From: Apoderus coryli
Lineage: Eukaryota; Arthropoda; Insecta; Coleoptera; Attelabidae
Assembly: GCA_911728435.2 (NCBI GenBank)
Contig: OU452216.1
Location: 2,232,842 to 2,296,841, forward strand
Direction: 5' to 3'
DNA length: 64,000 nt
Shown: piece after piece, positions 55,735 to 64,000 of the stretch
Numbering within the stretch: the stretch's first letter is position 1
Layout of the letters: each line of letters opens with the position of its first letter
Translations under genes and position numbers: made by a program
Notes under the pieces: model-generated
Database searches by the model: none
What the model was told of the DNA's origin: nothing
The model's input: the letters and a program-made list of their open reading frames with translations, nothing else

Positions 55735-56573
55735 ATATAATCATGAAAAAACCTAAATTGTAATTTTTCATTATTTACAAAGATACAGGGTGTTTAAGAT
55801 AACTGCCTGAGTACGATTTTTTTGAAATATTTTCGAAACGAGTAAAGATGAATTAACATATTTATTCATCTAGTTAAATGTCGTAAACTGACATGAAATT
55901 AAATAAAAAAGGATAGATATAGGCGGGTAACGGGGGGGGGACCCTTGTTGCAATTATAACCTAATTTTTTTCCTTGTGATTTTTATTCATTTTGTGTCAA
56001 AAATGTGATTAAACAAAGTTTTCTACATAAAAAAGGCTTTCTTGTTTTTTCTCGAAGAACTTAAAAGTTCTCGAGAAATTCGAGTTTGAAAATTTTAGGA
56101 CAAAACTGGTCCTTAGTACAAAGCATTAATAAAACTTTGGAAAACTTTTCGTTAAAAAACTGTATTTTAATGATTTTATTAATGCTGTTTACTAAGGACC
56201 AGTTTTGTCCTAAAATGTTCAAACTCGAATTTCTCGAAAACCTTTTTTTTTCGAGAAAAAACAAGAAAGCCTTTTTTATGTAGAAAACTTCACACATTTT
56301 TGACACAAAATGAATAAAAATCACAAGGAAAAAAATTAGGTTATAATTAAGGCAAGAGCCCCCCCCCCCCCGCCCGTTTACCCGCCTATAGCTATCCTGT
56401 TTTATTTAATTTCATGTCAGTTTACGACATTTAGCTAGGTGAATAAATATGTTAACTCATCTTTACTCGTTTCGAAAATATTTCAAAAAAATCGTACTCA
56501 GACAGTTATCTTAAACACCCTGTATCTTTGTAAATAATGAAAAATTACAATTTAGGTTTTTTCATGATTATAT
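55735..56573. mobile_element. Foldback element, 839 bp, arms about 400 bp
   Basis: Runs from ATATAATCATGAAAAAACC to its reverse at 56573, with ATACAGGGTGTTTAAGATAA about 52 bp inside each end. Arms carry many mismatches and indels, including G9 against C14 runs near 55932 and 56349, so this is a natural aged foldback. The centre is near 56150. It sits at the 3' edge of the non-LTR remnant that follows. Confidence 0.75.
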
Positions 56574-57460
56574 TACACATTACGAACAAAGGAGAATGCA
56601 ACAACAAATTAGTGTGCGCTCTTGACAAGTGAAAAACAGTATTATTATTACGTGTACGCAAATTAGGCACATAAATTGGAAGCAATTCTAACAGCTCTGG
56701 ACAATCAATATCTCCATTAATAATTTTGTACAGTAAGATAATAGCAGAACATTCCCTACGGGTACCTAAAGATGTCAAACTAAAACGATTTAGGAGCGTA
56801 TCATGTGGAAATCCAATGACTGGATAAACTCCATCGCAACGAAACCACAGAAACTTAGCGAAACGACGATGAACACGTTCCATACTCGCCGAATGCAATT
56901 CATATGTAGGACTCCACACAACTGAGGCATACTCCCACTTAGCCCTAACAAATGCATTGAATAACGCAACAAGTGTTTGAGGAGACCTAAGATCCCTCGC
57001 GTTACGCATTACAAAACCCAGAGACTGATACGAAGCTGATATCAAAACGTCCAAAACTTTTACGAGAATTTATAAATGACCAGAAAGTTTTAGGGTCACC
57101 ATTAAGTCTACGCTCAGCATCACCCAAGTAAACTCTGTATGAAGAGTACACCTCAGTGTTAATACTCTGACGCAAAACTCGAAACTCATTCAGAAAGTGA
57201 GGATCACCAGAAGATTGATATTTCCTCCAGAGCCTAGACTTTAATTTGATATTCCGAACAACATCACTCGAGAACCAAGGCGGATATTTGCAGTTTCTTC
57301 CATATGAAACCGGTACTGATGCAGAAATCACATCGCCCAATCTAGCATAAAAAACATTACAAGCGACATCAATATCACTACAACCACAAAGATCAGAGAA
57401 GTCAATATCAAGTATATCTCTGTACTGTTTTTTACAATGTTTAATACTTGAGATTTAAAT
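56574..57460 (-). pseudogene. Non-LTR retrotransposon remnant, RT core deleted
   Basis: The minus strand reads, from about 57450, the post-endonuclease linker (DIDFSDLCGCSDIDVACN, PPWFSSDVVRNIKLKSRLWR, LGDAERRLNGDPKTFWSFIN). It then jumps at about 57055-57000, without RT catalytic blocks, to the region after the RT (SASYQSLGFVMRNARDLRSP, WEYASVVWSPTYELHSASME, LRTRNNNTVFHLSRAHTNLL). The junction also shifts frame. Roughly 1-2 kb of RT is lost by internal deletion (estimate from the family). Related to 47590-48612. Confidence 0.75.
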
Positions 57461-57600
57461 TTAAGGCTGATGATGGAGCGGGGTTTTTATAAAGGAATCC
57501 TAATACAATTTTATTAGTGGAGACGATGTATTTATTTTTATTGTAATTATATTACACACCACTGCATCCAATGGATTACTTCTGTAATAGTGTTAAATGT
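57461..57600 (+). mobile_element. PLE 3'-end fragment with worn hammerhead
   Basis: GGCTGATGATGGAGCGGGG keeps the CTGATGA core and extra U, but no GAAAC follows. AGTGGAGACGATG, then CATCCAATGGATTACTTCTG, match the boxes after the intact PLE 3' end (GTGGAGTAGACG, then AAATGGATTACTTCAG near 41318). Confidence 0.45.
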
Positions 57601-58228
57601 TTAGAAATAAATGAAGTATACTTTTGTTTAATTAAATGTATGTAGATAATTGGTACTAATTTACAAAAATGCAATGAATAATTGAATATATTTTAGAAAA
57701 CAAAAATAATAGTAACGAATGTACGCCACCACTGCTTAACTAGACATTTTTATGCCTAGCTGACCAGTATAATTATAATATAATATAAATATTCAATATT
57801 TCATGTTAAAAGAATAAAATACGATAGAATAATATGTTCTAAATTTGCTATATAAATTTCAGAGACAAATAATTTGTATTGTAAGTTTTATAAGCATTTA
57901 ATTATAGACACCACAAAATAAGTGTTTCAATTTTTACCTGTGAAACGTGATTCCTGGCTATTTTCTCTCAGATCTACTGCTGCACTTGAAACTTGAACAT
58001 ATAGTTTTTAATTATTATTTATTTCACAAAACATAAAATAATTATTATAATAGACCCCAACAAAGTTTCCCACCACGCCAAAATTATTTTGCCTCAAAAT
58101 CGTTTTCTATCAGGTATATAGACCGACAACGACTGAACAAGGCATACAAATGTGACCCAAACACTACCTACTATTTAATATTTTTTGTTATGGACTGGAC
58201 TGTTACTTATCCTCTCTCTTTCCTTGTC
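57601..58228. other. AT-rich stretch, nothing recognised
   Basis: No coding support or clear repeat. Confidence 0.3.
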
Positions 58229-58377
58229 TAAGGGCGACACATAATGTGAGCAGGTAATATGGCCGGTGAAACGAAGTTCACAACCGATGGCCGGACGAGG
58301 AATAACAACTCCATTAAATCTTATTGCAAACACTAGATACGTCCGATTTCCCTGGCTGGAGGCTTTAATTTGTTTAA
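58229..58377 (-). mobile_element. Retrozyme-like unit, diverged, left part
   Basis: Matches the part of the 338-bp unit at about 45593-45727 in the same orientation (GGCGACAC, GCCGGTGAAAC, GATGGCCGGACGAGG, AACTCCATTA, ACTAGAT, GGAGGCTTTA) with about 20% differences. The unit continues at 59205 after an insertion. Confidence 0.65.
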
Positions 58378-58830
58378 ACTGTTAGCGTATACAATTAAGA
58401 ACCGTCAACTAATGGCTCGCTTCATGATTACGCCACCATTGGCCGAAGTGAACTCTTGCTGCCTAGCCCTGATCCGAAGTTTTATAAAAGGTCGCCGCAT
58501 TACTCTGGCATACATTATTTTAATTTGTTGGCCTCCTCAATTAAATCGTCAGAGTCTTTAAATATTTTTAAAAATGAATTAAATCTATTCTTAATCTCAA
58601 ATTGTTTTTATACGTTACGTTAGGAGTAGTCGGATTTTGCTGTGGCACACTGTGCCTGCCTCATGCGTGACATCAGATTTTTTTATTTGTTTTATCAAGT
58701 GGATCGTCTTGAGTGACTGACTTGTTTTTTGTTTTTATTTGTGATATATAGGTACGGGCAATATGACCTGCCAATGTATATATTTTTTATACCAATAAAT
58801 GGCTAATAAAGTTTATTTTTATTTAATTTG
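58378..58830 (+). mobile_element. 3' end of a CR1/Jockey-type LINE
   Basis: Plus frame near 58480-58620: YKRSPHYSGIHYFNLLASSI, then SLNIFKNELNLFLISN, ending with TAG, the usual C-terminus of these ORF2 proteins. A 3' UTR follows with AATATGACCTGCCAATG and an end near AATAAATGGCTAATAAAG. It is inserted inside the retrozyme-like unit. Confidence 0.6.
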
Positions 58831-58990
58831 AATAAAACGACGTCTACTCCACAAAATGATGTATATATATATACGTTAAAACCTTGTTTTAAATGCCAGA
58901 CATGTTTCGGAACCTTATACAGTATTGTCAGATGTGAGGGTCGTACTTCATACAAATGTTAAGACAGAGTTTTACATTGATTTAAGCGTT
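58831..58990 (-). mobile_element. PLE 3'-end fragment with degenerate hammerhead
   Basis: Minus strand: core CTGACAA instead of CTGATGA, then GGTTCCGAAACATGTCTGGC with intact GAAAC, ACATGT, cleavage C and stem I strand at 58894-58934. GAATAAAACGACGTCTACTC near 58831 equals the intact PLE 3' boundary box. Confidence 0.65.
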
Positions 58991-59204
58991 TATACATATT
59001 ATCACCTTGTTGGAAATAAATTCATTTTGTTAAATTAATAAATTATAGTTAAATGGTTGGAAATTTGTCAATTATTTTTGCTTTTGTTTCGCGTTTTCTT
59101 ATTTTTCTCATTTTTTAAAAGTAATTAAATTAAAGTTTTACGATCTGGTAAGAGCCCACAACAATAGTATAGCTGTTTAGTTTATTATTATTTATTTTCG
59201 ACTT

Positions 59205-59395
59205 GCTTGTAACATAATGTAACAAGACTTTTAGTTATGTTGTGTTGGAAATTTGCTTCCCACTACCGTCCTTTCACCAGAGGGGCCGTTTCGTTGATCC
59301 ACAAGTTATCAATGGTGATCGGCAGGCAATGTGATTCAAATTTCCAACATTTACGAGATACCAAATGGCTACAAGAATATTTGTGACGACACTAG
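59205..59395 (-). mobile_element. Retrozyme-like unit, diverged, right part with dead hammerhead
   Basis: Continues the 338-bp unit (CTTGTAACATAATGTAACAA, AGTTATGTTG, TTCCAACATTTACGAGA, GTGACGACAC). The ribozyme at 59274-59321 has TTGATAA in place of CTGATGA while GAAAC remains, so two core positions are mutated. Together with 58229-58377 it is one old unit split by insertions. Confidence 0.65.
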
Positions 59396-60644
59396 TTGTA
59401 TTTATTTATATAATTGAGAACGGTGCAAAATTCTAACTTATTAACAAATACCCACAAAATGGTATAACAGCTGTTCCACGACGAATCGAACCTAAAGGAT
59501 TTCTTAAAAATTACTCAACTGAAAATTTTGAAAGTTTACTATATACCAACGTTGATGGGGGCAATTCGACTAAAATATTTTCAAGATAGCGGTACTTCCG
59601 GTTATACCGGACGTTGATATTCACTGTTATTTTAAATGGGACAAACTCGATATTATTTCTTTATAGATATATTCTATGTTTAGTGTCCTAACCTAACTTT
59701 ACTCGATTTTTAGATATGTAATACTATTTTACGTCTAAAATTACGTTTGCAGCATAAAATTATTAATAATTTTGCATATTAAGAAGCCTTTATTATTTAA
59801 TTTTAGATGGATTCCTTGTAGAAAGGAATCTTTTTCCTTATACTGAGTGGATATTTTAATTTTAAATTATTACAGGGTGACCAAATATTAATCACAAAAA
59901 AAGTTACAAAAAACGTAGAAAGTATTTTTTTTCACATCAAACCCCTGTAATTTAATAATGCTATCTTATTTAGAACTAAAAATAAACATAATTTTGTGTA
60001 AAGTTATCTATTACAAAAATGTGTGGTTTTCGAAACATTAGCAATTAGATTTCTTTATCATGAAAATGCTGTTTGAGAAATCCAAGGGGTCGGTTTGTCG
60101 TGAGACACCCGGTATAGCAAAATCGATATAAAAACATTTTCTAATAACTTTAAAAAAATTATTTCAGTTCCAGTTCCATCGATCATTTTTTACATCGTGA
60201 TTATTCGAAAATAATTAATACCTATTGGGTGAGAGTGAGTGAGCCTTTTTTTATTAAACCAAGGTTGAAAACAATGTAAAAATTAACAAATAAGCAAAGA
60301 TTGTAAACAATAAGTAAGTTAATGATGTTTGGCAAATATTACCAAAACTAGTGTCACATCTGTAAAAATAAAACATCTAAATTGGGTAGTTAATTTAATT
60401 TATATTTCAATATAAAAATATACAAGAAATAGGAAGTTTTTGATATAAATACACCCAAAAATTAGTACGTTTTAGAAATGGAGATAGAGCACACATATTC
60501 AAAATTTTCCTGCATTCCAAATTTCTTGCAAACTTATGCCCCCCATGTACTACCAGTTGATCTTTCGCCATACTACCACTACTACTATTAGATTTGAACA
60601 CAATCATCTTCAGAACTCTCGTCTCTTGAATCCTTTTTAGCACT
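59396..60644. other. Non-coding stretch including the 3' UTR of the following minus-strand gene
   Basis: A possible small repeat runs from TTACAGGGTGACC (59872) to GAGACACCCGGTAT (60115), with ends of the ACAGGGTG type. TTCCGGTTATACCGGA near 59597-59612 is a short palindrome. 60407-60643 would be 3' UTR. Its start is still homologous to the repeat coding sequence, beyond the stop. Confidence 0.4.
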
Positions 60645-63600
60645 CTATTCGCTAATGGGTCTCAAGCAGTAACTATGATCCAAACTCGCTAAATCCTTAA
60701 CATTATTGCTCCGTGTGTGTTGCGCCGTGTTTCTCTCGCTTCCATCTAATTTAGCAATTTTATGTCTATCATTCTGCAATTGTGACTTGCTATGTTTCAA
60801 GCAGTAACAGGCAGAAAATAAATCCCTTAATTTATTGCTCTTGGCGACCGATTCCATTGCCGTTACTTTGGTACACGCCGTGTTTCTCTCTCTTCCATCT
60901 AATTTAGCAATTTTATGTCTACCATTCTCCAATTGGGACAGGCTACTACGTTTCTTGCCTTTGGTCATAGCCGGTATAACCGTGATTGGCGGTTGAGGTG
61001 ATTCAAGTATCTGCTTCTTACTGTTATCACAATCATTTGTTATTCTAGTCGAGTCTGATGCGTTTAGAGAAGTGGTTGCACTACTACTACTATTACTCTT
61101 GACACTATCCTCACCTTCAGAACTCGCAAATCCTGAATCTTTGCGAGCACTCAATTGGCTATTGGGTCTCAAGCAGTAAGTGTGATCCAAACTCACAAAA
61201 TCTTTTAATTTATTGCTCCTGGGAACCGATTCCATTGCTGTTACATTGCTACTCGCTGTGTTTCTCTCCCTTCCCTCTAATTTACTATTACTCTTGACAC
61301 TATCGTCATCTTCAGAACTCGCAAATCCTGAATCTTTGCGAGCACTCAATTGGCTATTGGGTCTCAAGCAGTAAGTGTGATCCAAACTCACAAAATCTTT
61401 TAGTTTATTGCTCTTGGGAACCGATTCCACTGCCGTTACTTTGTCACTCGCCGTGTTTATCTCTCTTCCATCTAATTTAGCAATTGTATTGGTATCAAAT
61501 AAAGCAGGCAAATCTGGTGATTCGAATTTGGTTTCACCAATGTCAATCATTGGCTCATCATTGACTATATTCAAACACGTTTCATTAAAATTCTTCTCTA
61601 ATATGTTTTGTGGTAGTACTGGTAGACTGTACGAGTCGAATTGCTCCAGCAGACTGAATAGATCGTCGTTCTCAAGGGTCAGACCGTCTGAAAACCAAAA
61701 GTCGTACAGTTTATTTAAAAAAAATAATAAAAGTTCAAAAGTGAAAAAATTTAAAACTTCTCGAGAACGAAAAATTATTCTCTGGTTAACTCAGCTTGTT
61801 AAAACTAAGATTAATGGATTGTACTATCGATATTCTAATGTGGTTTTTAAGGAATTATAGCAACATAGCTAAAGTGTAGTACTTTGTCTAAAAAAAATTA
61901 AAAGTACAAGAATCTAACATTTTAAAATTTTCGAAATAGACAAATTATTCTCTGGCCAACTAAACTTGCTAAAATCAATATTAATGGCATAATTTATAGA
62001 AGATATTTTAATATAGTTTAAGCAAAATAGCCAAAAAGTCTTCTAGGTGGTAATTTTATTAAATGAGAAAAAAAACTTTCTTCAACATTTGAAAACCGTC
62101 ACAATTAATACGAAACTTACCATTACATAACGGTTTCGGTTCGCCAACACCTCCCATTGATTTCGATTCGTTATTTTCCTCTCTGAAACTAACAATATCG
62201 TTTTGAGTTACTGCTACAGCTGACGACTTTTTAATTCCATACTGACTGTTTGAGTTGCTATCAAATAATGCAGGCGAATCTGGTGATTTCAATTTGATAT
62301 CACCAATGTCAATCATTGGATCCTCTTTGACTATATTCGAACACGTTTCATTGAAGTACGATTCGAACTGTTCCAGCAGACTGGATATATCGTCGTCCTC
62401 AAGGATCAGACCGTCTGAAAACCAAAAGTCGCTTCAATTTAATTTTGAATAATCAAATTAATAATTGCCTAGTGGGAACGGCTTCTTGTGTAGATATTTT
62501 ATTGTTTAGTACAGTTTATTTAAAAAAAAAATAAAAATTAAAAAAGTCCAAAATATAAAACTTCTCGAAAACGAAAAATTATTCCCTGGTTAACTCAGCT
62601 TGCTAAAATTAAGATTAATTGATTGTTTTATCGATATTTTAAGGTAATTTAAGGAAATATAGCAAAATACCTAAAATGTAGTAGGTTGTCTACAAAAATT
62701 AAAAGTACAAGAATCTAACATTTTAAAATTCTTGAAATCGAAAAAATTATTCCCTGGTCAACTAAACCTGCTATAACCAATATTAATGGCTTATTTTGTA
62801 GATATTATGATGTAGTTTAAGGAAACGTAGCAAAATAGCGCAAATGTAGTCCAGTTTATAAACGAAAAAATTATTCTTTCACTAACTAAACTTGCTAAAA
62901 CTAAGATAATTGATTTATTTAATAGAAGGTATGTAGTTTCAAGAAATATAGAATAATAGTTCACATAAATTACAGTTTAGTAAAAAAAAATAAAAATCCA
63001 AAAATCTAACATTTTTAATTCTTGAAAACGAAAAATTTATTGTCTCACTAACTAAACCTGCTACAACTAAAGATAATGGTTTATTTAATACAGTTTAAGA
63101 AAACATCAAAATAGTTAAAAAAAATGTAGTCCAGTTTATTTAAAAAAAAATTAAAAGTGTAACATTTTTTAAATCATTAAAAACGAAAAGCTCTCTGTCT
63201 AACTAAACTTCCTAAAACTAAATTAATTAATAACTTATTTTGAAGCTAATTTAATGTAGTTTAAGGAGATATAGCATAATAAAACATTATTCACTGGCTA
63301 AACTCAAGGTTAATGGGTTATTTTGTAGATGATTCAATACAGTTTAAGCAAACATAGCATTATGGCTAGAAAGTAGTACAATTTATTTAAAAAGAAAATT
63401 AAAACAAAATTCAATAATTTTCGTGAACCCTACAAGAAAGGTACTAAAACAAGATTATTATGAGAAGTACTAAACTCAAAACCAATTTTCATTAGTGTCT
63501 AATTTTTATATACCAACGACATGGACCTTCATTAAATTGGAAAATAGCTCTATTTAACATTGCATAATACAAAACATACGAAGTTAGTTTAAATATCCTT

Positions 63601-63661
63601 ACCTTTAGGTGCAGACTCAATATCTATATTCTGAGCTTTGTCATCAAAATCGCTGTTCAAC
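60645..63661 (-). CDS. 3' part of a host gene: acidic exon duplicated, tandem DSGxxS repeats
   Basis: Three minus-strand exons with consistent phase: 63661-63603 (LNSDFDDKAQNIDIESAPK), 62414-62121 and 61687-60645. The second and third both start after TTTTCAG with the same DGL(I/T)LE(D/N)DD...SLLEQF block and share PMIDIG and SPD.PALFD, so one exon is a duplicate of the other. The last exon then carries about four imperfect repeats of roughly 63 residues (ESVPKSNKLKDFVSLDHTYC, LRPNSQLSARKDSGFASSE). It ends at TAG in the fourth repeat, whose homology continues past the stop. Ser/Thr/Asp/Lys-rich, probably disordered and nuclear. I do not recognise the family. Earlier exons lie beyond the window. 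Confidence 0.7.
61688..62120 (-). repeat. Intron with about 170-bp degenerate tandem repeat
   Basis: CGAAAAATTATTCTCTGGTT near 61769 and CAAATTATTCTCTGGCC near 61940, each followed by CTTG(T/C)TAAAA and ATTAATGG, are two units of the same repeat that fills the next intron. Confidence 0.6.
62415..63602 (-). repeat. Intron with about six degenerate repeat units
   Basis: Units recur near 62570, 62745, 62865, 63025, 63185 and 63285 with AAAATTATTC(C/T)CTGG, AACTAAACTTGCTAAAA and TAGCAAAATA boxes, period roughly 120-175 bp. The repeat is shared with the neighbouring intron, so exon and intron were amplified together. Confidence 0.6.
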
Positions 63662-63890
63662 CTTTAGAAGAAATAAAAAAAACTTAGATTAACAAAACAT
63701 CTTTTCCACAAAACTAACATCTAAATAATCATCGCTGCTCTTCTCTAAGATGAATTTCTTCATTCAATACAACAAAATAGTTTTATGAATTTTAGGCAAA
63801 TAAATAGAATTGACTGAAAAATAATCAGTGTAAGCCAAAAATATTTTTATAAGATATCTAATTTTTCAAATTCGATTCTACCAATCGAAA
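63662..63890. other. Upstream intron sequence, nothing recognised
   Basis: Probably intron of the minus-strand gene. No repeat unit or exon seen. Confidence 0.3.
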
Positions 63891-63962
63891 TCCGGATTTT
63901 CTCAGGGCTCTGTTTTAGGCCTGCTGTTCTTTTTAATATATTATGAAGATTTATGCGGATAT
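63891..63962 (+). pseudogene. Short non-LTR RT fragment
   Basis: The plus frame reads SGFSQGSVLGLLFFLIYYED, the PQG-S-LGPLLF block of LINE reverse transcriptases. It ends with the window edge shortly after. It lies in the presumed intron of the minus-strand gene. Confidence 0.6.
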
Positions 63963-64000
63963 ACAAGTAGTATAGTGTTTATTTCAATCGATATAAATGT

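Overview
The window is eukaryotic and very AT-rich, and almost certainly comes from an insect with a large, transposon-loaded genome. The reasons are BEL/Pao, Penelope-like (PLE), I-clade and CR1/Jockey-type retroelements, Tc1/mariner transposases, and host coding pieces with GT-AG introns. The host pieces include a pipsqueak-HTH protein of the insect Distal antenna type and the last exon of splicing factor Prp38. I cannot name the species or order. No bacterial operons, CRISPR array, tRNA or rRNA genes were seen.

Layout. 1-5.4 kb: an I-clade non-LTR retrotransposon on the minus strand with both ORFs open. 7.0-20.5 kb: a composite locus of two interspersed satellite monomers (about 130 and 132 bp), homopolymer tracts and hairpin-capped modules. 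It runs forward to about 13.07 kb and then in reverse orientation to about 20.5 kb, like an oversized foldback. 22.1-23.7 kb: an intronless Distal-antenna-like gene with its own TATA box. 24.6-34.0 kb: a BEL/Pao element with near-identical LTRs and a broken interior that contains a nested CR1/Jockey-type element and a templated snap-back insertion. 36.07-36.43 kb: terminal exon of Prp38. 36.6-41.3 kb: two 5'-truncated PLE copies head to head, a 2 x 2333 bp palindrome with a 10-nt loop, each with an RT, a GIY-YIG endonuclease and a hammerhead ribozyme. 42.2-45.1 kb: a 530-bp tandem array. 45.4-46.2 kb: a retrozyme-like locus with 338-bp units, a hammerhead ribozyme and inverted arrays. 46.4-47.1 kb: a small two-exon host gene. 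47.6-60 kb: decayed non-LTR, Tc1/mariner (DD41D), foldback, MITE, PLE and retrozyme fragments nested in one another. 60.6-63.7 kb: the 3' part of a host gene with duplicated exons and tandem protein repeats carrying DSGxxS motifs.

The host genes (Distal-antenna-like, the 24.1-24.5 kb fragment, Prp38, the 75-aa protein and the repeat protein) are all on the minus strand and do not form a visible pathway. The most coherent system is the PLE/hammerhead/retrozyme set. Apparently intact PLE copies supply RT and endonuclease and carry ribozymes with palindromic stem III. Non-autonomous 338-bp units carry a canonical hammerhead core. Decaying versions of both are scattered over 35-59 kb. A second theme is the density of inverted repeats, from 22 bp to kilobases, which may reflect repair and retro-insertion biology, an assembly artefact, or both.
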